This document shows positions 36,677 to 46,700 of a stretch of 64,000 bases of DNA, in pieces. The stretch covers positions 62,001-126,000 of the forward strand of contig NZ_WHIW01000008.1 in NCBI RefSeq assembly GCF_009295635.1, in the 5' to 3' direction. A model generated the notes under the pieces. The model had not been told where the DNA came from. It was given only the letters and a program-made list of their open reading frames with translations, and did no database searches. Each line of letters opens with the position of its first letter. Position 1 is the first letter of the stretch. This stretch comes from Alkalilimnicola sp. S0819 (GTDB taxonomy: Bacteria > Pseudomonadota > Gammaproteobacteria > Nitrococcales > WHIW01). Both the position numbers and the translations under genes were made by a program.

Positions 36677-37989
36677 TGCTCGAGATTCGACGCCTGAGTA
36701 CCACGCAGCCGGATTTCCGGGAGCAACTCGATCGGCTGACCGCCTGGGAGAGCGGTGCCGAGCATCGGGTCGAGCAGGCGGTGGCGGAGATTCTGGAGCA
36801 GGTGCGCAGCCGCGGCGACGCCGCCCTGCTGGAGTACAGCCGGCGCTTCGACCGGCTGGAGGTGGCCTCGGTGGCGGAGCTGGAAGTGCCGGCCGAGGCG
36901 TTGCGCGCCGCCTTCGAGGAGTTGCCCGGCGAGCAGCGAGTCGCGCTGGAGGAGGCCGCCCGTCGCGTGCGCGCTTACCACGCGCGTCAGAAAAGCGAAT
37001 CCTGGGAATACCAGGAGGCCGACGGCACCGTGTTGGGCCAGCAGGTTACCGCCCTGGACCGGGTGGGGATCTACGTGCCAGGTGGCAAGGCCGCCTATCC
37101 CTCCTCGGTGCTGATGAACGCCATTCCCGCCAAGGTCGCCGGTGTGCCCGAGCTGATCATGATGGTGCCGGCCCCCGACGGCGAGCTGAACCCCATGGTG
37201 TTGGCCGCGGCCCATCTGGCGGGCGTGGACCGGGTGTTCCGCCTGGGCGGCGCCCAGGCCGTGGCCGCGCTGGCCTACGGCAGCGAGACCGTTCCCGCGG
37301 TGGACAAGATCACCGGGCCGGGCAATGCCTACGTGGCCGAAGCCAAGCGCCAGGTGTTCGGCCGGGTGGGCATCGACATGGTGGCCGGACCCTCCGAGAT
37401 CCTGGTGGTCTGCGATGGCCAGACCGACCCGGACTGGATCGCCATGGATCTGTTCTCCCAGGCCGAGCACGACCAGGACGCCAAGGCCTGGCTGGTTTGC
37501 CCCGACCCCTACTACCTGGACCAGGTGCAGGCCAGCATGGAGCGGCTGCTGCCGCAGATGGAGCGCTCGGAGATTATTCGAGAGTCGCTGAACCGTCACG
37601 GCGCGCTGATCTGCGTGCGGGATCTGGCCGAGGCCGAAGAGGTGGCCAACCGCATCGCCCCCGAGCACCTGGAGCTGTCCATCGCCGAGCCGGAGAAATT
37701 CGCCCAGCGTGTTCGTCACGCCGGTGCGATCTTCCTCGGCCGGTACACCCCGGAGGCCCTGGGTGATTACTGCGCCGGGCCCAACCATGTGCTGCCCACG
37801 TCTGCCACGGCACGTTTCGCCTCGCCGCTGGGGGTCTACGACTTCCAGAAGCGCACCAGCATCATCCATTGTTCGCCCGCCGGCGGTGCGGCCCTGGGCC
37901 GCGTGGCCGATGTGCTCGCCCGCGGCGAGGGCCTGGAGGCCCATGCCCGTTCCGCACGGCTGCGGGTCGAGGCGGAGGAGCGATCATGA
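36676..37989 (+). CDS. hisD: Histidinol dehydrogenase
   Basis: The 437-residue enzyme performs the last two oxidations to histidine with NAD and zinc. The signature [16 protein letters not shown], the zinc-ligand region [11 protein letters not shown] and the PEHLEL motif are visible. The start is in TAATG with hisG, and the stop overlaps hisC by 4 bases. GGAGGA precedes the ATG. Confidence 0.97.
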   Translation: MLEIRRLSTTQPDFREQLDRLTAWESGAEHRVEQAVAEILEQVRSRGDAALLEYSRRFDRLEVASVAELEVPAEALRAAFEELPGEQRVALEEAARRVRAYHARQKSESWEYQEADGTVLGQQVTALDRVGIYVPGGKAAYPSSVLMNAIPAKVAGVPELIMMVPAPDGELNPMVLAAAHLAGVDRVFRLGGAQAVAALAYGSETVPAVDKITGPGNAYVAEAKRQVFGRVGIDMVAGPSEILVVCDGQTDPDWIAMDLFSQAEHDQDAKAWLVCPDPYYLDQVQASMERLLPQMERSEIIRESLNRHGALICVRDLAEAEEVANRIAPEHLELSIAEPEKFAQRVRHAGAIFLGRYTPEALGDYCAGPNHVLPTSATARFASPLGVYDFQKRTSIIHCSPAGGAALGRVADVLARGEGLEAHARSARLRVEAEERS

Positions 37990-39071
37990 GCGATCAGCAG
38001 GCGCGCATCGGCCGCTGGGTGCGACCGGCGGTACAGGCCCTGAAGGCCTATCACGTGCAGCCCGCCGCGCGCACCATCAAATTGGACGCCATGGAGAACC
38101 CCTACCATTGGTCCGAAGAGATGGTGGACGCCTGGCTGGCGCGGTTGCGCCAGGTGGAGCTGAACCGCTACCCCGATCCCGCCGCAGCCGGCTTGAAGAC
38201 GCGGCTGCGCGAGGCCATGGGTGTCCCCGCCGAATCCGAGCTCATGCTGGGCAACGGCTCCGATGAGCTGATCCTGCTGCTCGCCCTGGCGCTGGGTGGG
38301 GCAGGCAAGACGGTGCTGGCCCCGGGGCCGAGCTTCGTCATGTACCGCATCATCGCCGCCATGGCCGGTCTGGAGTATCGGGAGGTGGCGCTGCGCGCCG
38401 AGGGCTTCGAGCTGAACCTGCCGGCGATGCTGGCGGCCATGGAGGAGCAGCCCCCGGCGGTGGTGTACCTGGCCTACCCGAACAATCCTACCGGCAACCT
38501 GTTCCGTCGCGAGGATATCGAGACGATCATCGAGCGCGCGCCGGGGGTCGTGGTGGTGGACGAGGCCTACTTCGCCTTCGCCGGCGACAGCTTCATGGCC
38601 GATCTGACCCGGTATCCCCAGCTGCTGGTGATGCGCACGGTCTCGAAAATGGGTCTGGCCGGGCTGCGACTGGGGCTGCTGGCCGGGCACCCGGATTGGC
38701 TGGCGCAGCTGGAGAAATGCCGGCTGCCCTACAATATCAACGTGCTCACCCAGGCCAGTGCCGAGTTCGCGCTGGATCATCGGGCGGTGCTGGAAGAGCA
38801 GAGCGCCCGGATCCGCCGGGACCGTGAAGGTCTCATGAGCGAGCTGGCCGCGATCCCCGGTCTGCAGCCCTTTCCCTCCCAGGCCAATTTCATTGCCTTT
38901 CGGGTGCCGCCGGGCAGGGCCGGGGAATTGCACGGGGCCTTGCGCGAGCGTGGCGTGCTGGTGAAGAACCTGCACGGCAGCGACCCGCAATTGGCCGATT
39001 GTCTGCGGGTGACCGTGGGCACGCCCGAGGAGAACGCGGCCTTCCTCCAGGCCCTGAAAGCCTCCCTGTAG
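37986..39071 (+). CDS. hisC: Histidinol-phosphate aminotransferase
   Basis: The 361-residue PLP enzyme transaminates imidazole-acetol phosphate. The lysine of [11 protein letters not shown] is the expected Schiff-base residue, and the [11 protein letters not shown] and [10 protein letters not shown] motifs of class II aminotransferases are present. The translation start overlaps the hisD stop (ATGA). It ends the mla-murA-his run, and a hairpin follows. Confidence 0.96.
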   Translation: MSDQQARIGRWVRPAVQALKAYHVQPAARTIKLDAMENPYHWSEEMVDAWLARLRQVELNRYPDPAAAGLKTRLREAMGVPAESELMLGNGSDELILLLALALGGAGKTVLAPGPSFVMYRIIAAMAGLEYREVALRAEGFELNLPAMLAAMEEQPPAVVYLAYPNNPTGNLFRREDIETIIERAPGVVVVDEAYFAFAGDSFMADLTRYPQLLVMRTVSKMGLAGLRLGLLAGHPDWLAQLEKCRLPYNINVLTQASAEFALDHRAVLEEQSARIRRDREGLMSELAAIPGLQPFPSQANFIAFRVPPGRAGELHGALRERGVLVKNLHGSDPQLADCLRVTVGTPEENAAFLQALKASL

Positions 39072-39157
39072 GTGCGACTCACGGCGGCGAATCCTTCTCG
39101 CAAGAGGGGTTCGCGGCCATGAGCCGCTCCTGCATCGCCGCGGTTCCCGTGCAAGCG

Positions 39158-39183
39158 GAGCCGAGGGGCCCGCCCCTCGGCTC
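39158..39183. terminator. Bidirectional hairpin between hisC and the algW-type gene
   Basis: A perfect 11-bp stem (GAGCCGAGGGG / CCCCTCGGCTC) with loop CCCG lies between convergent genes, and its right arm overlaps the stop codon of the minus-strand protease gene. No T-run follows on either side. Confidence 0.6.
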
Positions 39184-40363
39184 AAGGCGCCAGATCCGCC
39201 GGCCGTACCGCCACCGTCACATCGGTTTCGAAGGTCCGGCCCTGGCGCAGGGCCTGGATGTGAATCTGCTCGCCGGGCTTGCGCTGGGTGATCAGCCGCA
39301 GCAGCTGACCCGCCTCGGTAATGGATTCCCCGTCGATCTCCAGCACCACGTCGCCGGGCGAGAGCCCCGCCTCCTGGGCCGGCCCCCCCCGCAACACCCC
39401 CGCCAGCACCACGCCGCGGACATGCGCCAGGCCGAAGGACTCCGCCAGCTGCGGACTCATTTCCTGCACCTGGATCCCCACCCAGCCGCGGATCACCCGG
39501 CCGTGTTCGATGATGTTTTCCATCACCCCCCGGGCAAGCTCGGTGGGGATGGCGAAGCCGATCCCCAGCGAGCCGCCGGTGCGGCTGAAAATGGCGGTGT
39601 TGATGCCGATCAGCTCGCCATGGGCGTTGATCAGCGCACCGCCCGAGTTGCCCGGATTGATGGCGGCATCGGTCTGGATGAAGTTCTCGAAAGTGTTGAT
39701 GCCGAGCTTGTTGCGCCCGGTGGCGCTGACGATGCCCTGGGTGACCGTCTGGCCCACGCCGAAGGGGTTGCCGATGGCCAGTGCCACGTCCCCCACCCGG
39801 GTCTCGTTGGAGCGGCCCAGGGTGATGACCGGCAGCTCCTGTAGCTCGATCTTCAGCACCGCCAGATCCGATTCCGGATCGGAGCCGGTCAGGCGTGCCT
39901 CGGCGATGCGGCCATCGGCCAGAGCCACCCGAATCTGGTCGGCGCCGTCGATGACGTGGTTGTTGGTGAGCACGAAACCATCGCGGCTGATGATGACCCC
40001 CGAGCCCAGGCTGGCGACATTACGCGAGCGGTTCTCGGGCCGCCGGTCACCGAAGAAGCGGCGGAACAGGGGGTCGTCCAGCAGCGGGTTGCGCGACGCG
40101 CTCACGGTCTTGCTGGTGAAGATGTTCACCACCGCGGGCGCGGCCTGTTCCACGGCGGCGGAATAAGACACCGGGCCGCTGCCCAGGCCGGGGGCCGGCT
40201 CGCGGCCGGGGGCTTCCTTGACCTGCACCACCGGGCGCTCCGGCGCCATCAGATCGGGCAGCCAGTACATCAGCCCGACGGCGACCAGGGCGCCGACCAG
40301 GGCATAGCTGAACAAAAAACGCAGCAGGCGTCGGCTGGTCATTGGTGGAATTTGCCTCTTCAT
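39182..40363 (-). CDS. algW: DegS/AlgW-type periplasmic serine protease
   Basis: The 393-residue protein is anchored by one N-terminal transmembrane helix (about 18-36) and has a trypsin-like domain with catalytic His136 (TNNHV), Asp166 (ESDLAVL) and Ser240 (NPGNSGGA), followed by a single PDZ domain (about 285-385). A single PDZ with a membrane anchor fits DegS/AlgW rather than DegP. It likely cleaves the anti-sigma factor of the envelope-stress sigma factor when unfolded outer-membrane proteins bind the PDZ. An internal ATG at 40342 is an alternative start. Its location beside the his/mla run is standard in pseudomonads and relatives. Confidence 0.93.
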   Translation of the reverse strand: MKRQIPPMTSRRLLRFLFSYALVGALVAVGLMYWLPDLMAPERPVVQVKEAPGREPAPGLGSGPVSYSAAVEQAAPAVVNIFTSKTVSASRNPLLDDPLFRRFFGDRRPENRSRNVASLGSGVIISRDGFVLTNNHVIDGADQIRVALADGRIAEARLTGSDPESDLAVLKIELQELPVITLGRSNETRVGDVALAIGNPFGVGQTVTQGIVSATGRNKLGINTFENFIQTDAAINPGNSGGALINAHGELIGINTAIFSRTGGSLGIGFAIPTELARGVMENIIEHGRVIRGWVGIQVQEMSPQLAESFGLAHVRGVVLAGVLRGGPAQEAGLSPGDVVLEIDGESITEAGQLLRLITQRKPGEQIHIQALRQGRTFETDVTVAVRPADLAP

Positions 40364-40430
40364 ATGACTGCGGTAGGCTTCGCTGATTGTAGCGAATGCG
40401 GGCGCCGTGTTCCGCAGCGGGAGATTATCT

Positions 40431-41189
40431 ATGGTTCTTCGTGATGATTTGCTGGCCTATTGCGATGAGCTGCTCGATGCCGGCGCTTTTTCGGATTACG
40501 CGCCCAATGGCCTGCAGGTGGAGGGGCGCGCCGAGGTGCGCTGCATCGTCAGCGGCGTGACCGCCTCCCAGGCCCTGATCGACGCCGCTGTGGCGGAGGG
40601 GGCGGATCTGCTGCTGGTTCACCACGGCTATTTCTGGAAAGGCGAGGACGCGCGGGTGGTGGGGATGAAGGCCAGACGACTACGGGCCTTGCTGGCCGCG
40701 GACATGAGTCTGCTGGCCTACCACCTGCCGCTGGACGCGCACCCGGAGCTGGGCAACAACGCCCAGCTGGGGCAGCGCTTGGGGCTACGCACGCTGGGTC
40801 GCTTCGATACCGGGACGAAGCCGGCGTTGGGCTGGCTGGGCGAGCTGCCCGAGCCCCTCACCGGCGAGGCCTTCGCGCAGGCTATCGGCGCCGCGCTGGG
40901 GCGGATGCCGCTGCATGTGGCCGGCGGCGAGGGGGCAATACGGCGGGTCGCCTGGTGCACCGGTGGCGCCCAGGGATTCATACAGGCGGCCGCGCAGGCG
41001 GGGGCGGATGCCTATGTCAGCGGCGAGATCTCCGAGCCCACTGCGCATATCGCCCGGGAATGTGGGCTGCATTATTACGCGGCGGGGCACCACGCTACCG
41101 AGCGTTACGGCGCTTGGGCGCTGGGTGAGCACCTGGCGCAGCGTTACGGGCTGAAGCATCGGTTTGTCGATATCGATAATCCGGCGTGA
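40431..41189 (+). CDS. Nif3-like dinuclear metal-centre protein (YbgI family)
   Basis: The 252-residue protein has the family metal-ligand motifs LLLVHHGYFW, AYHLPLDAHPELGNNAQLG and the C-terminal SGEISEPTAHIA and AAGHHATERYG. It is a single-domain short form without the inserted PII-like domain. Members form hexamers with a two-metal site; E. coli YbgI is linked to cyclohydrolase activity, but the role is not settled. GGGAG precedes the ATG. It is divergent from the protease gene, with a 67-base gap. Confidence 0.93.
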   Translation: MVLRDDLLAYCDELLDAGAFSDYAPNGLQVEGRAEVRCIVSGVTASQALIDAAVAEGADLLLVHHGYFWKGEDARVVGMKARRLRALLAADMSLLAYHLPLDAHPELGNNAQLGQRLGLRTLGRFDTGTKPALGWLGELPEPLTGEAFAQAIGAALGRMPLHVAGGEGAIRRVAWCTGGAQGFIQAAAQAGADAYVSGEISEPTAHIARECGLHYYAAGHHATERYGAWALGEHLAQRYGLKHRFVDIDNPA

Positions 41190-41506
41190 ATCGCCCCTGT
41201 AACAGTGGTGCGAGGGTCGTTGTTGCAAGCGACTGTATTGGAAGGATAAAAGTGCAAGCCCCAGGCGCCGCGCTTGACCTCGGGGGGGCGATATAAGATC
41301 CTTGTCCGCCGTTTACGGGTACGCAGAGCGGAACCGCCCCCGGCGCCAAGCGCGATCAGGGCCGGTTCAGTCTGTGTTGTCCGCCGTGGGGGTGGCTGTT
41401 TCCGCGACGAGCGCGCATGCGGGCGCGCGGGCCGAGGCTGCTGAATGATGCCGGTGCATCTCCCGGATTTCTGCACTAATTTTTGTCTAATACCGAGGGG
41501 TCGTGG
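41190..41506. other. 317-base gap upstream of petA, probable promoter region
   Basis: No gene is visible. AT-rich patches GGATAAA (41244-41250) and ATATAAGAT (41291-41299) are candidates for -10 elements of the petABC operon; the only -35-like hexamers nearby, TTGCAA at 41223 (16-base spacing) and TTGACC at 41274 (12-14 bases), do not fit well. A long leader of about 200 bases would result. I cannot pick a promoter with confidence. Confidence 0.35.
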
Positions 41507-42100
41507 ATGAATCACGATGGCGCGGATAAAAGCAGGCGCCGGTTTCTGACCGCTGCGGCGACAGTGGTGGGTGGCGTAGGGGTGGCCTATACGGCCGTAC
41601 CCTTCCTGGCATCCTGGAAACCGAGTGCCCGGGCCCAGGCCGCCGGCGCGCCGGTGGAAGTCGACATCAGCAAGCTCGAACCGGGTCAGCGGGTCAACGC
41701 CGAGTGGCGCGGCCGGCCGATCTGGGTGGTGCGTCGCACCGACGAGATGCTGGAACGTCTGAACACCGTGGACGATCAGCTGGCCGACCCCGCCTCCGAG
41801 GTACCCCAGCAGCCTGATTACGCTCAGAACCAATACCGTTCGATCAAGCCCGAATACATGGTGCTGATCGGTATCTGCACGCACCTGGGTTGCTCGCCGC
41901 TGTTCCGGCCGGAGCCGGACGCCGCGGATCTGGGCCCGAACTGGCCCGGCGGTTTCTTCTGCCCCTGCCACGGTTCCAAATTCGACCTGGCCGGCCGGGT
42001 CTGGGCGGGCGTGCCGGCACCCACCAACATGGAAGTGCCCCCGTACTACTTCGTCAACGAGAACACCATACTCGTCGGCGAGGACAAAGGAGCGGCCTGA
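41507..42100 (+). CDS. petA: Ubiquinol-cytochrome c reductase Rieske iron-sulphur subunit
   Basis: The 197-residue protein has a Tat-type N-terminus (SRRRFLT, residues 9-15) and an uncleaved membrane helix, then the Rieske domain with CTHLGC (124-129) and CPCHGS (152-157). Ligands should be Cys124, His126, Cys152, His155, with a Cys129-Cys154 disulfide. It carries electrons from ubiquinol to cytochrome c1. GAGGGG precedes the ATG. The stop overlaps petB by 1 base. Confidence 0.97.
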   Translation: MNHDGADKSRRRFLTAAATVVGGVGVAYTAVPFLASWKPSARAQAAGAPVEVDISKLEPGQRVNAEWRGRPIWVVRRTDEMLERLNTVDDQLADPASEVPQQPDYAQNQYRSIKPEYMVLIGICTHLGCSPLFRPEPDAADLGPNWPGGFFCPCHGSKFDLAGRVWAGVPAPTNMEVPPYYFVNENTILVGEDKGAA

Positions 42101-43350
42101 TGAGCGCAGAAAAGAATACCCAAAAAGGCCTGGTGGGCTGGATCGACGCGCGCTTTCCGCTGACCAAGCTGTGGAAGGAGCACGTCTCCGAGTACTACGC
42201 GCCGAAGAACTTCAACTTCTGGTACTTCTTCGGTTCGCTGGCGCTGCTGGTGCTGGTCATCCAGATCGTCTCCGGCATCTTCCTGACCATGAACTACAAG
42301 CCGGCGGGTGATCTGGCCTTCGACTCCATCGAGTACATCATGCGCGATGTGGAGTGGGGCTGGTTGATCCGATACATCCACACCACCGGGGCCTCGGCCT
42401 TCTTCGTGGTGGTGTATCTGCACATGTTCCGCGGCCTGATCTACGGCTCCTACAAGCAGCCCCGTGAGCTGATCTGGATCTTCGGCATGCTGATCTATCT
42501 GCTGCTGATGGCCGAGGCCTTCATGGGCTACCTGCTGCCCTGGGGGCAGATGTCCTACTGGGGCGCGCAGGTGATCATCTCCCTGTTCGGCGCCATCCCC
42601 GGGATCGGCCAGGAGCTGGCGCTGTGGATCCGAGGTGACTTCGTCATCTCCGAGGTGACCCTGAACCGCTTCTTCGCGCTGCACGTGATCGCCCTGCCGC
42701 TGGCTCTGGTGGGCCTGGTGGTGGCGCACATCATGGCGCTGCACGAGGTGGGCTCCAACAACCCGGACGGCGTGGACATCAAGAAGCACAAGGACGACAA
42801 GGGCATTCCGCTGGACGGCATTCCCTTCCACCCGTACTACACGGTGAAGGATATTCTGGGCACGGTGGTGTTCCTGATGTTCTTCAGCGTGGTGCTGTTC
42901 TTCATTCCCGAGTTCTTCGGCCTGTTCATCGAGCCGCCGAACTTCGAGCCGGCCAACGCCCTGAAGACGCCGGATCACATCGCCCCGGTGTGGTACTTCA
43001 CGCCCTTCTACGCGATCCTGCGCGCGGTGCCCAGCATCGCCGGTTCCGCCTTCCCGGGCGTGCTGGCCATGGGCGGCGCCATCTTCGTGCTGTTCGTGCT
43101 GCCCTGGCTGGACCGTACGCCGGTACGTTCCATCCGCTATCGCGGCCTGGGCTTCAAGGTGGGTGTGGTGGTGTTCGCGGTCAGCTTCATCGTCCTGGGT
43201 TACCTGGGCCTGATGCCCGCCACCGGCGGCTTCAAATTGGCCGCGCAGATTCTCACCATCGTGTATTTCGGATTCTTTGCCTTCCTTTGGGCCTACACGG
43301 CCTTCGGCTGGGAGAAGACCAAACCGGTGCCGGAAAGGGTGACGCACTAA
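42100..43350 (+). CDS. petB: Cytochrome b of the bc1 complex
   Basis: The 416-residue protein is a full-length cytochrome b with eight or more membrane helices. The haem-ligand His pairs are in the HTTGASAFFVVVYLH and HVIALPLALVGLVVAH helices. The Qo-site motif is PVWY (in HIAPVWYFTPFYAILRA) rather than the more common PEWY, a variant I recall from other beta- and gammaproteobacteria. Start is TGATG with petA and the stop overlaps petC. It oxidises ubiquinol and pumps charge across the inner membrane. Confidence 0.97.
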   Translation: MSAEKNTQKGLVGWIDARFPLTKLWKEHVSEYYAPKNFNFWYFFGSLALLVLVIQIVSGIFLTMNYKPAGDLAFDSIEYIMRDVEWGWLIRYIHTTGASAFFVVVYLHMFRGLIYGSYKQPRELIWIFGMLIYLLLMAEAFMGYLLPWGQMSYWGAQVIISLFGAIPGIGQELALWIRGDFVISEVTLNRFFALHVIALPLALVGLVVAHIMALHEVGSNNPDGVDIKKHKDDKGIPLDGIPFHPYYTVKDILGTVVFLMFFSVVLFFIPEFFGLFIEPPNFEPANALKTPDHIAPVWYFTPFYAILRAVPSIAGSAFPGVLAMGGAIFVLFVLPWLDRTPVRSIRYRGLGFKVGVVVFAVSFIVLGYLGLMPATGGFKLAAQILTIVYFGFFAFLWAYTAFGWEKTKPVPERVTH

Positions 43351-44078
43351 TGAAGAAAATCCTGTTCGCACTGCTGCTGGGTCTGGCGCCGACCCTGGCC
43401 TTGGGGGCCGGTTCCGCCGTCAAGCTGATGGACGCGGAAACCGACCCCTTCGACACCGCCTCCCAGCAGCGTGGCGCCAAGCTGTACGTCAGCTACTGCC
43501 TGGCCTGCCACGAGATGAAATATCAGCGTTGGAACCGCCTGGCGGCGGATCTGCAGCTGGACGAAGCCCTGGTGGAGCAATACCTGATCTTCGGTGAGCA
43601 GCAGATCCACGACACCATGACCAATGCCATGCTGCCGGACGTGGCGGAGGGCTGGTTCGGGGTGGCACCGCCGGATCTATCGCTGTCGGTGCGCCTGCGC
43701 GGCGCCGATTGGGTCTACACTTATCTGAACAGCTTCTACGCCGATGAGTCGAAGATGTTCGGGGTGAACAACCTGGTGTTTCCCGACGTGGGCATGCCTC
43801 ACGTGCTCGCCGGCCTGCAGGGTCTGCCCCGGCCGGTGTACGAGGATGGTGGGGAAGCGCTGAAGGTCAGTGGTATTCGCGTGCCCGAGCAGGGCGGCGT
43901 GATGAGCCCCGAGGAATACCGCGAGGCTACCCGGGATCTGGTGAACTTCATGGCCTACGCCGCGGAGCCCGTCAAGGCGCAACGCATCGTGCTGGGTGTG
44001 AAGGTCTTGATCTTCTTGTTCATTTTCCTCGTCATTGCGTATTTCCTGAAGAAGGAATACTGGAAGGACGTTCATTGA
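43350..44078 (+). CDS. petC: Cytochrome c1
   Basis: The 242-residue protein has a cleaved signal peptide (MKKILFALLLGLAPTLALGA), the haem c motif CLACH (Cys50, Cys53, His54), a probable distal Met ligand in PDVGMPHVL, and a C-terminal membrane anchor (about 216-235). It passes electrons from the Rieske protein to soluble cytochrome c. It overlaps petB by 1 base and completes petABC. Confidence 0.97.
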   Translation: MKKILFALLLGLAPTLALGAGSAVKLMDAETDPFDTASQQRGAKLYVSYCLACHEMKYQRWNRLAADLQLDEALVEQYLIFGEQQIHDTMTNAMLPDVAEGWFGVAPPDLSLSVRLRGADWVYTYLNSFYADESKMFGVNNLVFPDVGMPHVLAGLQGLPRPVYEDGGEALKVSGIRVPEQGGVMSPEEYREATRDLVNFMAYAAEPVKAQRIVLGVKVLIFLFIFLVIAYFLKKEYWKDVH

Positions 44079-44092
44079 TTTCCCCAACTTTG

Positions 44093-44112
44093 GGGCGCCA
44101 GTGGGCGCCCCT
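44093..44112 (+). terminator. Hairpin between petC and sspA
   Basis: An 8-bp perfect stem (GGGGCGCC / GGCGCCCC, loop AGTG) begins 15 bases after the petC stop. A competing shorter hairpin, CCCC-AACTTT-GGGG at 44083-44096, shares its left arm. No T-run follows; it may reduce read-through from petABC into sspAB. Confidence 0.4.
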
Positions 44113-44126
44113 GCAGGAGCACAGGC

Positions 44127-44744
44127 ATGGCCGCCGTCAGTAAGCGTTCGATCATGACGCTGTATTCCGGGCCCACCTGCCCGTTCAGTCACCGCGTGCG
44201 TTTCGTGCTGGCGGAGAAGGGCATCGCGGTGGAGATCCAGTCGGTGGAGGGCGATCAGCAGCCCGAAGATCTGGTGGATCTCAACCCCTATGGCAGCGTA
44301 CCTACGCTGGTGGACCGGGATCTGGCTCTCTACGACACCAAGATCATCTGCGAGTACCTGGATGAGCGCTTTCCGCATCCGCCGTTGATGCCGGTGGACC
44401 CGGTGTCCCGGGCCAAGGCGCGGCTGGTGCTCTACCGGATCGAGGCGGACTGGTACGGTCCGCTGGCGCGCATCATTGCCGGTACCAAGGCCGATCAGGC
44501 GCGCAAGGAGCTGCGCGAAAGCCTGACGGCGGCCGCGGATCTGTTCGCCGCCCAAACCTGGTTCCTCAATGAGGAGCTGAGCGTGATGGACTGCGCGGTG
44601 GGTCCGCTGCTGTGGCGCCTGCCGTTCTACGGTGTGGAGCTGCCCGAGCAGGCCAAGGCCGTGAACGCCTACGCCGAGCGGCTGTTTGCCCTGGAGTCCT
44701 TCCAGAACAGCCTGAGCGAGCAGGAACGGAACATGCGGCCTTGA
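44127..44744 (+). CDS. sspA: Stringent starvation protein A
   Basis: The 205-residue protein has a GST-like fold: thioredoxin-like N-domain (TLYSGPTCPFSHRVRFVLAEKG) and an all-helical C-domain. SspA binds RNA polymerase and alters promoter choice in stationary phase and acid stress; it lacks glutathione chemistry in characterised homologues. CAGGAGC precedes the ATG. petABC-sspA-sspB is a conserved order in gammaproteobacteria. Confidence 0.95.
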   Translation: MAAVSKRSIMTLYSGPTCPFSHRVRFVLAEKGIAVEIQSVEGDQQPEDLVDLNPYGSVPTLVDRDLALYDTKIICEYLDERFPHPPLMPVDPVSRAKARLVLYRIEADWYGPLARIIAGTKADQARKELRESLTAAADLFAAQTWFLNEELSVMDCAVGPLLWRLPFYGVELPEQAKAVNAYAERLFALESFQNSLSEQERNMRP

Positions 44745-44784
44745 AGGAGGCGCAGTTCGTCACAGTCTTCGAAGCGGGAGCCGC

Positions 44785-45183
44785 ATGACGTCCAGTCGTC
44801 CCTACTTGATCCGCGCGCTCTACGAATGGATCGTGGACAACGGTCTGACGCCCTACCTGTTGGTGGATGCCAGCGGCGAGCACGATATGGACGCGCCGCT
44901 GGATTACGCCGACGCCGGCAAGCTGGTGTTGAATATCGCCCCCCGCGCGGTGCGCGCCCTGAACGTGAGCAATGAAGACGTACGTTTCAGTGCTCGTTTC
45001 GGCGGCGTGGCCCAGGATGTGCGGGTGCCGGTGCCGGCGGTGATGGCGATCTACGCTCGGGAAAACGGTCAGGGCATGATGTTCGCCGATCGTGGCGATG
45101 GCGGCAGCGACCCCCAGGGTCCGGGGGGGGGTGGCGAGGGCCCCAGCGGCGGAGGTCGCCCCAAGCTGCGGGTCGTCAAATAG
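44785..45183 (+). CDS. sspB: ClpXP protease specificity-enhancing factor SspB
   Basis: The 132-residue adaptor has the SspB core (RPYLIRALYEWIVDNGLTPYLLVDA, then VRFSARFGGVAQDVRVPVPAVMAIYARENGQGM) that binds ssrA tags. A Gly-rich linker ends in the KLRVVK tail that docks onto ClpX. It lies 40 bases after sspA with AGGAGG upstream in the gap. A strong inverted repeat follows. Confidence 0.96.
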   Translation: MTSSRPYLIRALYEWIVDNGLTPYLLVDASGEHDMDAPLDYADAGKLVLNIAPRAVRALNVSNEDVRFSARFGGVAQDVRVPVPAVMAIYARENGQGMMFADRGDGGSDPQGPGGGGEGPSGGGRPKLRVVK

Positions 45184-45217
45184 CCCGGTCTGGGCGCCGT
45201 GTAAGGGCATTCACGGT

Positions 45218-45259
45218 CCCGGAGCCGCGGTGGCATCGGCAAGCCACCGCGGCTCCGGG
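45218..45259. terminator. Strong bidirectional hairpin between sspB and dolP
   Basis: A perfect 17-bp inverted repeat (arms 45218-45234 and 45243-45259) with an 8-base loop sits between convergent genes. It lacks a T-run, but its stability and position suggest transcript termination or 3'-end protection for both genes. Confidence 0.65.
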
Positions 45260-45274
45260 ATTCCGCTTCAGGTG

Positions 45275-45880
45275 CTACCCGGCCTGCTCGGTTTCCAGGT
45301 ACTCGAAGAGCTTCACCACTCGCTGCACGCCGCCGACCTGGCGCACCACCTCGGCCACCTGATCCCCTTCCTCGCGCGTCAATAGCCCCATCAGGTACAC
45401 CGTGCCGGCTTCCGTGACCACCTTCACGCGGCTGGGGTCGAATTTCGGCAGTTTCGACAGGCTCAGCAGGCGCGTCTTCACCCGCGCGGTGATCAGGCTG
45501 TCGCTGCGCCTCGCCATGAAGGAGCTGCGCCCGGCGATGCGCAATTCGTTGTACACCCGCTCCACGCGGGGGATGTCCGCCACCACGCGGCCCGCCTTGC
45601 TCTTGAGTTCCCGGTTGGGGACTTCACCGCTGATCAGCACATGCAGGTTGTAACTGGTGATGCTGATGTTCGCGCCATGCTGGCGTTGGTCTTCGAACAG
45701 GGCGGTCATTGCCTTGGCCTCGATGAGTTGGTCATCCAGGAAGGTGCCCATGGTGCGCCGGTCGTGGGCCGCGGCAGCCGTGGTGGCCGCGCCGCCCACG
45801 GCGACCGCGGCGCAGCCGCTCAGCAGCGCGCTCCCGAGCAGGGCGAGGCAGAGCAGGCCGGTCTTGCTTGCAAGGCTCAT
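45275..45880 (-). CDS. dolP: BON-domain outer-membrane lipoprotein DolP (YraP)
   Basis: The 201-residue lipoprotein has a signal peptide with lipobox LLSGC (lipidated Cys23), then two BON domains (about 45-115 and 125-195). DolP binds anionic phospholipids and supports BamA and outer-membrane integrity in E. coli. It begins 5 bases after the diaA stop; the lpoA-yraN-diaA-dolP order matches E. coli yraMNOP. Confidence 0.93.
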   Translation of the reverse strand: MSLASKTGLLCLALLGSALLSGCAAVAVGGAATTAAAAHDRRTMGTFLDDQLIEAKAMTALFEDQRQHGANISITSYNLHVLISGEVPNRELKSKAGRVVADIPRVERVYNELRIAGRSSFMARRSDSLITARVKTRLLSLSKLPKFDPSRVKVVTEAGTVYLMGLLTREEGDQVAEVVRQVGGVQRVVKLFEYLETEQAG

Positions 45881-45885
45881 GGCGC

Positions 45886-46700
<815 letters not shown>

